Below, piece by piece: positions 10,441-20,244 of a stretch of DNA of 29,795 nt. How positions within the stretch are numbered: the stretch's first letter is position 1; each line of letters starts with the position of its first letter. The stretch comes from Plakobranchus ocellatus (taxonomy: Eukaryota > Mollusca > Gastropoda > Plakobranchidae), in the NCBI GenBank assembly GCA_019648995.1, contig BLXT01002372.1, forward strand, positions 15,263 to 45,057, read 5' to 3'. The notes below the pieces were generated by a model. That model saw only the letters and a list, made by a program, of their open reading frames with translations, was not told the DNA's origin and ran no database searches. Position numbers and translations under genes: made by a program.

Positions 10441-11360
10441 GGGTGAAGGGTAGGGAGGAGAGGGGAAAGGCAGAGGACCTTGGGGTTTCTCCGCTGCGGG
10501 CGGGGGCGGGATTTGGAGGGGAATTAGGGTTTGGAGGGGGAGTGGGGTTTGGAGGGGGGAGGAATGGCACTCCATGGGGGGAAGGGCGGAGACTTTCGGG
10601 GAGCTGTGGGTGGACGAATCCCCCAGATTGAGTATATAGTCTCCTCAGCTTCCATAGCCAGAGGCGCAAAACAATTGAATGTTTTTCTAGGGGCCTCCTG
10701 TCTTTTCAACTTTTCGGCCCTACACTTGGCTGATGTCTCAGTTTCTGCTGCTGCTCTCTGGCGACTGAGAGCCGGAAAATCTTTCTGGGCTTTTTTCCCC
10801 TTGGGTGGGGCAGAAGGGGCACTTGACGGCACTAGCATAAGTACGGGTTGAAATCGTTTTATGGATTTCAACCACAACTGCCTTACGGGCTTGCTGAAAC
10901 GTACCGCCATTCTCATCTTTGCAACGAAGGATGGCTTGTTTTTACAGGAACTTTGGACAGGTCTTGCTGCTGGCTGAATGGTCTTTTATGAAGTTTACAC
11001 AGTGGAGATCAGCCGAACAGTCACGTTCGACATGACCACCCTTGCCACATATCTATCGCATACAACAGCAGGTTTCTTACACCTGTCCTTGCCGTGGCCA
11101 TAGCGTTCGCACTTATAGCGGCGCATCGGGAGCGGGATGTACGGTCTGACATCAAGAGTCAAGTAATCCGCACGAATTCTACTCGGCTTTAGTTCGACCA
11201 TGAGGTCACCACTTCCAAGTTTGGTGACCTCGATTGTCTCGTCGCCCAAGATCGACTTCAACTCCCTATGGATCTTGAAAGGTGACCTGTCGGCCACCTT
11301 TGCAGATCCTTTCGAGCTGATAACAATAACAAATTTTATAAGGTGACCAGCTCGCAAAGG
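10441..11360 (-). pseudogene. ORF1 gag-like protein with zinc knuckle (copy A)
   Basis: The N-terminal part (open frame 10995-11357) has FKIHRELKSILGDETIEVTK and LGSGDLMVELKPSRIRADYL, typical of nucleic-acid-binding ORF1 proteins of Jockey-like elements. KCERYGHGKDRCKKPAVVC follows, a decayed CCHC zinc knuckle. Further on are ILRCK and STRTYASAVK-like strings in another frame and a long Pro/Ser-rich tail with PPNP repeats (about 10490-10580). The protein would coat element RNA. The ORF1 tail joins directly to the post-endonuclease linker, so roughly 700 bases coding for the endonuclease are absent. Confidence 0.75.
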
Positions 11361-12170
11361 TAGATATGCTCATTAGTTTGGGAAGGTCCTCCGCCTTCCG
11401 CTAGCTGACAACACAGACAGCCCCACGAGCTGCCTCTGTGCAAGGTTTCTTCGCCTCGTAGGGACATAGGGAAGGATCAGGGTTTTTTTTGTTTTTTTTT
11501 AGGCCATGATGATATTCAGCTCCAGGACTCCCCGCCCGTCACGGAGCCCAACCAAGGGGACAGGTTGCCCGGATCTTCAGCGCTGTGCCAGGGCCTGGTT
11601 TGGGACCTTTACTGGGATTGAACCAAGCCCTATTCAGAGAAAACTGACTATCCGATTGGGCAGCATGGGTCAGCGCTGCCCTCCCGTCTCAAGAGAAGGA
11701 GATGGCCAAAGAGGCATGTTGGTGAGTGACAGCCACTATTGCCGGGCCGTCATCACCTCAAACCTCAGGTTCCACCTCTCCCCCATACAGATCGCACCTC
11801 ACGGCAAACAAGGCGCCAACACTGTCGGGATGGGCCTCTCAATTATTTCCAGCACCGGAGAGCTATAGTGGTTAAAAGTATGGGATAGTAAGAGGAGAAG
11901 TAGAAGGACAATATCGCAGGAAAGGAAGTGAGGAGAGGAGACAAAGCATGGTGGAGAGAAAGTGATATCGCCCATGCAACGGAGAGAGGCAGTTCATAGG
12001 CGACACCCTGTTTTAGTTGCCTTTTACGACACGCACAGTATGGTGGGTCAATTCTATCCCAGACACATGGGAGGAGATAGAAGTAGAGGACAGCAGAAGA
12101 AGAAGTAGATGGGACGATAGCGCAGGAAAGGAAGTGAGGATACAAGACAAAGCCAGGTGGACCCATGAAA
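11361..12170 (-). other. 5' leader of copy A
   Basis: A GC-richer noncoding stretch lies upstream of ORF1 on the minus strand. It contains TGTCGTAAAAGGCAACTAAAA at about 12010-12030, preceded by GGGATAGAATTGACCC. From memory this resembles a leader motif found in many invertebrate non-LTR elements. A ~60-base stretch is duplicated: GAAGTAGAAGGACAATATCGC with AGGAAAGGAAGTGAGGA near 11899, and GAAGTAGATGGGACGATAGCGC with the same tail near 12101. The plus-strand open frame at 11506-11868 has no domain and is treated as chance. Confidence 0.55.
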
Positions 12171-13390
12171 TGCATCAAATATATATTTTGTTGGTTTTTT
12201 TTAAAGATATGAACGATCTAATTCATTGCCGATTTAATGTGTGACTGAATGTCCATATTATAACTTATTTAGGTTTATTTATTTATGAACTCTGTCTAAC
12301 TTTCCCCCTTCAATTTGCGTTTCTAGCCTTTGCTAAGGCCTTCTCCCATTCTGAATAAACCTAATAATTTTGCACAAACCAGACATTAAAATAAACAACG
12401 AATAAACGAGTCTATTTAATTTCATCATAGATATTTAGCCTCATAGAAAACGAGGGAAGCAATTACAGAAAATTGAAAGCAAAGATCAAAAGGAAAGGGT
12501 TGAAGGATGTTGATTTTTATGCGGGTTATGGGGGCATGCGTTTTTTAATTGTCTAGTTTAGGCCTATATCACGCCAATTGTTTGATTAAGGTCCAAGAAT
12601 CGACTGGCTCTTGAATCTTGATTTAGCACGGGATTTTTTAAAATTTGAATTTCTTAGAGAAATCTGGAACTATTTTGTGGTTTGCACACCTGTTTCCCCT
12701 CTCCTCATCAGCGCAAGGCTTGCCTACTTTTTGCTTGCAATTTTTGCTTGTTTTGATATCTGAAACGAAGTGTTGAGTCTAGTGGTGTGCAGAGTTAAGT
12801 GTTAAAAAAAAACCGACAGATTTCTATATCATCCTTATTTTAAAATAATAAAAAATGAAATCGTAAAAACTGACTGAGCCGATTTCTAAGTTACGTGTTT
12901 GGCTTCTTATCTTAACGTTATATATCTCTGATTACTCTTGGGGTATAAACATACGTACATATGATATGATATAATTATATAATAAAATTGGGAACATAAA
13001 ATTTCTAAATTTTTACAAAATTTTAAAACAATATTGATACAGCACAACATAATAGTTTCTCCCCATTGTCTTTTCTATTCTTAATTTGACCGTGTTTGGT
13101 TAATATTTCAACAATATTAGTTTATTGAATTTTCTTTTTCTCTTTCGCTTATCCATGTTACGTTGAGGAATACAATGGTTAATTTTATGTGTATGCTTGT
13201 ATATTTCTTAATCCTGCGGACCAAAGCCCAACATAATGAAAGTTGAGCTATCATTCGTAACGTATTCAATTTCTGTTGTTATTTATTACATCGTTTCTAG
13301 CTAGTGCCTCTCTATGTGATGGACATCAGGAGTAACTGCCTGGGGTCATTGTCTCCTGTGTGGTCAGCGACAGTTTAAAGTCATAATATG
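12171..13390. other. AT-rich noncoding stretch
   Basis: About 1.2 kb of AT-rich sequence with no recognisable coding domain or terminal repeats. It separates the I/Jockey copy A from the (ATG)n tail of the RTE-like element. Confidence 0.5.
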
Positions 13391-13424
13391 ACCATCATCA
13401 TCATCATCAGGTGCCTTGTCTGGA

Positions 13425-13694
13425 TCAGACATTGGCGATCATGTTCCTCCACTCATACCTATTCTCAATTAACCTTTTAAAGTTGTTATTGCTACCCTTG
13501 CCTATTGCCCATGACTTAAGATTTTCAATAAAAGTTATTCTCTGTCTATCTCTACTGCGTTTGCCTTCAATCTTTCCAGTGATTGCTAAATGTTCTACAT
13601 CCTTATGTCGGCAAATATGGCCTAAAAACTGTAGCTGCCTCTGTTTTATGGTTTTAATTAATGATCGCTCGGGATTAGCCTCTTTCAGAACCAA
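13425..13694 (-). pseudogene. RTE-like ORF C-terminal domain
   Basis: The frame contains IKQRQLQFLGHICRHKDVEH and LAITGKIEGKRSRDRQRITF. The R-Q-x-Q-F-L-GH block followed by GKIEGKRSRGRQR is the characteristic tail of RTE/CR1-like polyproteins found widely in invertebrate genomes. It ends close to the (ATG)n tail. Upstream (13695-14040) the connection region is present but broken into other frames. Confidence 0.8.
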
Positions 13695-14040
13695 TTCATT
13701 TGACTTTTTTCTTCCATGATATCCTTATCATTCTTCTTATAAACCACATCTGTACTGCTTCTAGTTTTTTGTTGGTTTTTTTTTGTCTATTTCAGTGTTT
13801 ATTGTTCATCACTCACTACCATACAAAAGTACTGACCATACATACGTTTTAATTACCTTTATTTTGGTTGACATACTTATGTTTCTATTTGCCGGTATGG
13901 GTTTCATTTTTTTGGAATGTATCATTAGCCATGGCTATTCTTTTGCTTATTTCACTTGTGCATCTACCATCTGATGTTATCAGGTAACCTAGATGTTTGA
14001 ATTTTGTAAATTGTTTGATTTTTTCGCCTTTGTTAACGAG

Positions 14041-14906
14041 TTAGCACTTGGGGTTAGAGGATTTTTTAAAGATGATTATACATTCCGTTTCCTTTACATT
14101 CAAAGACAGGCACATTCTTTCGCTCTCTAAAACTACAGTATCTAGACGTTTTTGGAGTTGCTTGCCAGATTCTGCTTTTAAAACTGTATCATCTGCATAC
14201 CTAAGATTATTAAGATTCTCTCCATTTATTGTTAAGCCTGAAATACCATCACGATTTCTTAAGATTATTTCACTATATAGGTTAAAAAGATCAGGAGACA
14301 TTACACATCCCTGCCTCACACCTCTTTTGATGGGTTTGAAATCATTATGTTCTCCTTCTATTCTTACTGATGCAGTGTGATCCCAGTATAAATTTCTAAT
14401 TACTCTCATACTTTTCCCATCGATGTCTAATATTTTTTCTAGCAGACGAAACAGCTCTACATGTCTTACTGTTTGTCAAAAGCCTTAGAATAATCGATAA
14501 AACAAAGGTGGAGATCTTTTTGCATTAATCTATACAGCTTTCCATAAGTATTGATAAAATGAATATTGCATTTCTAGTCCTTTATCAGGCATAAAGCCAA
14601 ACTGTTTTGGAGATATTTCTGGTCTTAGACTCTTGCGAATTCTGTGCATCAAAACGCGAAATAGGATTTTTGTAAAATGGCTCATTAAACTGATTGTTCT
14701 ATGAAGTTCACATTCTGTTGCTCATGGTGTTTTAGGCAGTACTACAAAAACAGATTTACAAAGATCTGGAATTGTAGCACTATCGTATATTGCATTAAGA
14801 AGTTTTGTTGTCAGATCTATTCCTAAATTATCTAATGCTTTAATTATATCTACTGGTATATCATCTAGTCCTGTGGCTTTTCCATTTTTCATTTTCTTTA
14901 TCATAT
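14041..14906 (-). pseudogene. RTE-like reverse transcriptase
   Basis: In minus-strand order: KKMKNGKATGLDDIPVDIIK (near 14890) opens the RT; RKSLRPEISPKQFGFMP-like codons follow near 14600; FKPIKRGVRQGCVMSPDLFN (near 14320) is motif B; LRYADDTVLKAES (near 14200) is motif C with both catalytic Asp; and LSLNVKETEC closes the palm. The 14041-14409 part is one open frame of 122 codons, whereas 14410-14720 has shifts and stops. The motif A region near 14490 is damaged. Confidence 0.85.
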
Positions 14907-14950
14907 ATAATATACATGTATATATATGCTATATAATATATATATGCATA

Positions 14951-14982
<32 letters not shown>

Positions 14983-14993
14983 ATATACAGCAG
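14907..14993. repeat. (TA)n microsatellite
   Basis: An AT dinucleotide-rich tract with a near-pure TA run at about 14949-14985 and imperfect TATATGC/TATAATA on the left. It abuts the 5' truncation point of the RTE-like element. Confidence 0.95.
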
Positions 14994-15395
14994 TTACTAC
15001 CCCTCAGTAACTTATGGAACTATCATTCAATCAAAATACTGAATATTTTTAGACAGGTTTCAAATGCTAATTATCAATACACTTATTCTCTTAATATAAA
15101 CAAAAAAATTATTGTCAGTTTCAACACTATATTTTACAAACTTTCCCTTTGTCATTGGGCTACATTTATTGGGGAGTGTACATACAAATTATAATTGGGG
15201 GGTGACCATCAAACGGTTTTGAATATCGTTGTCAGTCAATTGCAACCATTGTGAATAGGCAAAGAAAAAAAAAATCACCCGAATACACACACATGTGCGC
15301 TCTCTTACTCAAATTGTTAACATTCTATGAATGTACAAAATGAAACCCGCTGCTTAGATGAAACTTATTCAAGCATCTGAAATAAAGAAAAAACA
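14994..15395. other. AT-rich spacer
   Basis: About 400 bases with no recognisable gene or repeat beyond short A runs. It lies between the two RTE-like fragments. Confidence 0.5.
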
Positions 15396-15486
15396 AAGGA
15401 GGCCCAATTATCCTTAAAGACGTAGAGGCAGCAATAAAGAAAATGAAAAAGTGGAAAAGGCACAGGACCAGATAACATACTTTACA
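15396..15486 (+). pseudogene. Short RTE-like RT fragment
   Basis: The plus strand encodes EAAIKKMK-like residues (AAIKKMK at 15428-15448) and, after a one-base shift, SGKGTGPDNI. This is the opening motif of RTE-like reverse transcriptase, the same position seen on the opposite strand at about 14890 (IKKMKNGKATGLDDI). About 90 bases are recognisable before it fades at both ends. It could be a truncated separate copy or a displaced piece of a rearranged element. Confidence 0.65.
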
Positions 15487-17394
15487 GCTTAATCTAGGCC
15501 TTTCTTAATCTTCTTTCAGTCAACGAAGCATATTTTCATTCTTTTCTGTAACTGTTTTAATGCAAATTTCCTTTTACAATACAAAAATTACGCTTGTTTC
15601 CGCTAAATGAAAATTGAAACAAATTGTTCTCTTCTTCCCGTTACATTAGCATTACGTTTCCGACAGAACCGGGTCCCTCTTTTGAGAAGCCGATTCAAGG
15701 AAGTTAATAGGGTCGCACGAATACCTGTTACATGAGTTTGACGTATGCCAAAAGTGTGCATTGTATTTGCCGTATGGAGTCTCTATGACATGGCAAAAGA
15801 AAAGTGTTCACCACGAAACAGGTGCGGTGAATTACGAGGAGGCGTTACATGTATCTGATGTACATCTTTGTTGTTCTGATGATGGAGAGAGATGGAGAAG
15901 AAAGGGATAATGCAGTTGCTTGTGAGGACAACATAGGCGCTGCCTTCATGGAGAGGGATCCTGATAAAAATGCCTGTCTACAGAAACATTTTTGATGCAA
16001 TGCAGTGTCCTTGGACTGAGGAATGAATCTTTCCATACAGCCCTACACACGCGATTTAAACAGCAATGCTTGGACACTCATGTATCATCCTGCACAGGAC
16101 TTACTGGTACCCTTTGTCTGATTTGGCAACAGATCAATTTTTAACTTTAAGAAATAAGTACATGTATGTTCAGAATGTAGCACAAATAATCACTTTATTT
16201 TCAGTTGTTTGGTCAAAATCTAAAATAAGTAAAATCCACCAAAGTGAAAGTAGATCAATGTTTGCATGTGTTCTTCCCAGTCAATTGTATTTTCATTGAA
16301 GAAAAATAAAGTTTGTAAAAGTGCAAATAGTGTTTTTAAGGTGTTTCTAATTTATACCATGGGCATCCACAGGGGTGTGAGGGTCTAAAATTGGTCAAAA
16401 TGTGTCAACATGGTTTCTGAATGGCATTTAAGTGTTCCACTTTATGACTATATGCAAATCGATGAGTCCTTGCAAGACGTGAATATCTTCTTTTTTTTTT
16501 TTTACCTCAAAAAATAAAAATTTCTGAGCCCAATCTTCCTTCATTAACAAATTATTGCTTTAGATGCAAGGGTTATCTCCAGCCTTTTTTACTATGACTT
16601 GTCCAAATCTTTTTCTTCCATTCTCTGAAAAGTATGAAAAGTAATATATACACCTCTTGCATGAGGCCGAAATATTTATTGACATTCTTCTGAGAATTAA
16701 AAGTAAAGTTAAATATAATTTCAAATACCAGAACAGTACACATTATGAAAGAAGAAAGCATTATTTTAAGTTTTCAAAAACATATTTAATTAGATACATG
16801 TTGAGATAAACACAATTATTCAAATACACACATACTTGTGTGTGTATATATACATATATATTTGTACATATAGGCCTATATTTTATTCTTAGGTTCATCA
16901 AACTACTACAGTAATACTATCATTCAAATCCTCAAGATCACAATCCTTTCAATTCAACATTGCAAAATTACATTGCACTAAATGTATCTCAGGTCATGAA
17001 CTTGAAAGAGGTGGGTTGGTTGTTCAGTATAAAGCTTTTGCATATGGGGCGAAGATCTATATATTCTGTTTCATATGAACAAGCAATTTAAGACATTCAC
17101 ACATTCCCAAGTTAAGATAACTTTAAAAGCTCGTCTACAACAATAATAGCGTGAAAAAAAGGAAAGGAAAAATCATATAGGCCAAACATAAGTCTTAATT
17201 CATTTAGATTAAAACTTATCACCTATTTAGACGTAGGGCTATCCTGATACCTGAAACTTGTGTCCTGATGTAAAAAAAAATTTGAGATCAATAACAATCC
17301 ACTTAACTTAAAGCATTCTGTTTTTCTTTTTTAATCAAATATTAGTAGATGCACCAATTTATATCTACAGTGATGCATCAAATAAAACTATATA
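15487..17394. other. AT-rich region without recognised genes
   Basis: About 1.9 kb. The most GC-balanced part, about 15640-16060, has short open frames on both strands but no domain I recognise. A small TATATACATATATA tract lies near 16847. Nothing resembles a promoter or RNA gene convincingly. Confidence 0.5.
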
Positions 17395-17780
17395 AAAAAA
17401 AAAAGATTTGATAGGCAAAAATGGAAAAGGAACAGACTCTAAAGAAAACTGAAATTTAAGAGCCGCAAATTTTAAAAGATTCTTTTTTAGTAGATGTCTA
17501 GATTTCAGCAATCAGGTTTTTACTATTTACTTGTATAATACCAACCACCAACAAAAGAGACGCAAAATTTGGCACTCACAATAACACACACAAATTAGCA
17601 GATAAACACATGAAATTTTTGTCTGTAGTGGATATACCCACTTTTGTTTTTTAATTTCCACTTAAATGCACAAGTGCTCATTGCAACTCGCTCATTAGGG
17701 TGAACAATTATCAAATACATTCTATAAAAACACATCAAGAATCCTGTGTATGTGTGTGAAGAAACCAGTGGATGATTTTG
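17395..17780. repeat. Diverged direct repeat, copy 1
   Basis: Compared with copy 2 (17880-18265), at an offset of 485-496 bases, the shared landmarks are AAAGATTTGATAG/AAATTTGATTAA, TAGATTT, ACTTGTATAATA/ACTTGCATGATA, TTAGGGTGAACAATTATCAAATAC versus TCAGGGTGATCAATTATCAAATAC, and GTGAAGAAACCAGTGG versus GTGAGGAAATCAGTGG. Order and spacing are kept, so the two are homologous. No coding frame is shared. Confidence 0.65.
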
Positions 17781-17879
17781 GGAACACTCTCTCACACTTA
17801 ACATCAGTAGCCTTAAAAAACATAAAACTATTAACGACATATAATTATAAAAAAAAGTTTTAGAAAATGAAACAAAAAT

Positions 17880-18265
17880 GAAAAAAAAATTTGATTAATA
17901 AAAATTGAATGGCAGTAGACATTCTGGAAGCTCTAGAGAACATTACAATTTGAGATTAGTATAATTCATAGTATTAAGGGTAAAGGAGAGGTTTAGATTT
18001 AGGCAACGTAGGTTTCAGTTTTTACTTGCATGATATACTGACCGCCAAAAGAAACACATCCCATGATTCATGTCTTTGCACTCACACACAACACAAATAG
18101 GTAGGCCTACATGAACTTTTTTGCTTGTTGTGAGCAAACCCAATTCTGTCCTTGAATTTCATGCATGAGGATCCAGTACAACTTGTTAATCAGGGTGATC
18201 AATTATCAAATACTCTCTAAAAAATCAAATCTCATGCCTGTGAGGAAATCAGTGGTCAAAACTCA
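17880..18265. repeat. Diverged direct repeat, copy 2
   Basis: Partner of the 17395-17780 segment in the same orientation. It is either an old tandem duplication or two insertions of an unidentified repeat family. I see no terminal inverted repeat. Confidence 0.65.
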
Positions 18266-18519
18266 CCAAATTTGACGAAGGAGTATTTTACAAGTAAACT
18301 GCAGAAATGCTAATTTTTAAAATGATTTTTTTAAAAAAGGTCACATCATGTGAAAATGACCGCTACCATTTTCTAGGCCTGTTGATGAAGATCTACCTTT
18401 GCATGAAGTCTAGCACTAAATGAATATAAACAGAACCCTAATTTTTAGACTTGGACAATGTTTACATCATACAAACACAATCATGGATCACTCTATTCGG
18501 CAACATGATCAATGAGCTC

Positions 18520-18790
18520 CATAGCACACCGCTTGGCACCATATTAAATGATGCCCACTTGCATTTAGCAACAAATGCCGATTCTGCATTGTGATGATCT
18601 GTTTGCGAATGGAGACGTGGTGAAAGATAGCAACAGTATTGTGTACAGGAACATGACATATGGGGTGGAGCAGCCACTATGATGTGTGGTGCTATCACTT
18701 ACAACAAGATTGGACTTGTGTTTTCCATAACGATGTGGTTCAGATCCATGTCATGATGTGGCGCCCTACATACTCAGATCCAGCCTCCTC
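18520..18790 (+). pseudogene. Tc1/mariner-like transposase fragment
   Basis: The plus strand encodes AHLHLATN, then, after two stops, SVCEWRRGER, then QEHDIWGGAATMMCGAITYN and KIGLVF. These line up with the Tc1/mariner segment around the second catalytic Asp, where families read roughly W-R-R-x-G-E-R ... G-G-x-x-x-M-V-W-G-x-I. Stops at several positions and the lack of the flanking DDE parts mark a fossil fragment. No terminal inverted repeats were found around it. Confidence 0.6.
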
Positions 18791-18841
18791 AAAATGCAAA
18801 ATTGTAAAAGAATTACTGTGGAGGCACTAGATGAAATGCAA

Positions 18842-19450
18842 TGATTGACTGATTATTGGTATACCCATCTCGATGGTATTTTCTTTCTTTTGTTCAGTTA
18901 AAGAGATATCAACGTTAATCCTGTGCTCCTCCCAAGGTGGGGGACACTGGACATGTAACTGTAAGTTATCAATAGTATTTAGGTTGATTTTAGCATTCTT
19001 AATATGCTCAAAAGTATTAGTGACAAGATTGGGTTCTGACTTTGTATCAGCAGAAAAGTCGGACAACAGAGTTTCAAATTCAACATTGTGCCATGGATTA
19101 CGAGGCAATGATTTTAATTTTAATACATTGTTAAAAGCTAGCTTGATACGGCGATGCTCGAGAGAGGACTCCCCAGCCTCGGCGTACAAGCTTTTAATTG
19201 TCGACGTTCTGAAGGCCCCGAGGGCAATACGAAGGCCCTTATGATGTATAGGGTCCAGGGCCGTTACAACGTGTTTTTTCGCCGAACCATATACTACGCT
19301 TCCGTAGTCCAACTTGGACCGGACTGGGGTGCGGTAAAGCTTAAGAAGGGTAGCTCTATCCGCACCCCAGTCCATATGGCCCACGACGCGCAATAAATTT
19401 AATGCTTTTAAGCATTTTTTCTTTAAATACGTAACATGGTTTTTAAACAT
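18842..19450 (-). pseudogene. Thumb/connection region of ORF2 (copy B)
   Basis: An open frame of about 200 codons: LKALNLLRVVGHMDWGADRA, LYRTPVRSKLDYGSVVYGSA, RIALGAFRTSTIKSLYAEAG and SSLEHRR. It is better preserved than copy A and serves as the uninterrupted reference for the MITE insertion in A (HRINVDISLTEQKK runs straight through). It ends in codons derived from the 3' terminal sequence after the deletion. Confidence 0.85.
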
Positions 19451-19493
19451 GTAAATGCCTCTTTATTTGTTGATGATTTTGCCATTTACGCCG
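19441..19493 (+). repeat. Inverted copy of RT motif C region inside copy B
   Basis: This 53-base stretch encodes NASLFVDDFAIY on the plus strand, opposite to the element around it. It is the reverse complement of 19716-19768 with 49 of 53 matches; all four differences are transitions. It replaces the codons expected between LGVIF and FKNHVTYLKKKC. It splits the minus-strand frame. Confidence 0.9.
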
Positions 19494-20078
19494 TTTTAGG
19501 TAAAAAAATTACCCCTAAGAATTTGGCCTCACCCTTCACCGGGATCGGCTGGCCGTCCAGATGAAGGGCGGGCTCAGTGTAAATTCTTTGTCTGTGGAAA
19601 TGAACACAGGTCGTCTTCGAAACCGAAAATTTGAAACCGCTCTCGGAGACCCATTTTTGAACGTTATTAATACATAACTGAATGGTGCGTTCAAGATGCT
19701 GCAGGTGTCTACCCTCGACGTAAATGGCAAAATCATCAATAAATAAAGAGGCATTTACGTGTTTAGAAACGGAATTAATTATATTATTTATTTTTAAGTT
19801 GAAAAGTATAGGGGACAGAATACTGCCTTGGGGAACACACATGTTCTCCGTTTTAACTTTAAAATAGCGGTCTTTTAGAAAATTTGAAATGAAAATGGGC
19901 AACTTGCCCCTGAAATCGAGGTCGAAAAGATCTTTTAAAATTCCGTACCTCCATGAAGTATCATAGGCTTTTTCTAGATCGAAAAAAACAGCCAGAACTT
20001 GCTTTTTTCTGACGAAAGCATTTTTGATAAAGGTTTCCAGTCTGACCAAGTGGCCCAATGTGCTATGGTCCTTCAATG
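19494..20078 (-). pseudogene. Reverse transcriptase (copy B)
   Basis: One open frame carries motif A FFDLEKAYDTSW, motif B CVPQGSILSPILFN, motif C SLFIDDFAIYVE (IDD at 19732-19740), then FKFSVSKTTCVHFHRQR and AKFLGVIF. Catalytic Asp residues are intact. About ten residues before motif B are missing relative to copy A, which keeps SSSYHQESGVPQG. The N-terminal RT part is gone by 5' truncation, and the frame ends at the inverted insertion (19441-19493). I infer an inactive copy. Confidence 0.88.
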
Positions 20079-20244
20079 GGACATCGATGATGCCACAGAG
20101 GCTGCCCAAGCAGGTCATTCTCATTATTAGATGAGAGCATACCTCAATAAAAGAAAGAACAAAAACATAAAGACTAATTTACTTAGATCATTTGATATGA
20201 TAAAAACAACTGTGTAGTCCATATTCTAATTAAGACATCAACCC
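20079..20244. other. Short unassigned spacer
   Basis: About 165 bases between copy B and the older relative of copy C. No similarity to either is visible. Confidence 0.45.

Larger units (their letters stand above)
7221..12170 (-). mobile_element. I/Jockey-group non-LTR retrotransposon, copy A, internally deleted and interrupted
   Basis: Read on the minus strand, this ~4.95-kb stretch has the order expected of an I/Jockey-group LINE: 5' leader, ORF1 with zinc knuckle, ORF2 linker, reverse transcriptase, RNase H, C-terminal Cys/His motif and 3' UTR. It belongs to the same family as copies B and C (18842-20078, 20586-21452), since all share the 3' end GATTATTGGTATACCC. The endonuclease domain and part of RNase H are missing, there are several frameshifts, and a MITE sits between thumb and RNase H, so it cannot move on its own. 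The 5' boundary at ~12170 is approximate. Confidence 0.88.
13391..14906 (-). mobile_element. RTE-like non-LTR retrotransposon, 5'-truncated, decayed
   Basis: A minus-strand RT-bearing element. Its 3' end carries a short (ATG)n tail (CATCATCATCATCATCAGG on the plus strand, 13391-13410), common in RTE-like elements. Upstream are a C-terminal basic domain, RT motifs and the RT start. The 5' side ends at a (TA)n microsatellite near 14906, so the endonuclease is missing. The family is distinct from copies A-C, with YADD and RGVRQGC motifs instead of FVDD and GVPQG. Confidence 0.85.
18842..20078 (-). mobile_element. I/Jockey-group retrotransposon copy B, 5'-truncated with large 3' deletion
   Basis: A minus-strand relative of copy A. 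It begins inside the RT at KDHSTLGHLVRLETF (near 20070), runs through RT and thumb, then jumps at about 18867 from the RNase H approach directly to the last ~25 bases of the element (TGATTGACTGATTATTGGTA then TACCC). RNase H, the Cys/His domain and nearly all of the 3' UTR are missing. The 20079-20128 edge shows no family similarity. Confidence 0.88.

Noticed and set aside
10275-10851. Plus-strand Gly-rich open frames
   Set aside because: They are the complement of the Pro-rich ORF1 tail of copy A, which has family support on the minus strand.
11506-11868. Plus-strand 120-codon open frame
   Set aside because: It lies in the 5' leader of copy A on the opposite strand and shows no domain.
20079-20160. 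Target-site duplication for copy B (TAGATGA near 18830 and 20128)
   Set aside because: Only seven bases match and one copy is not adjacent to a defined element edge, so chance cannot be excluded.
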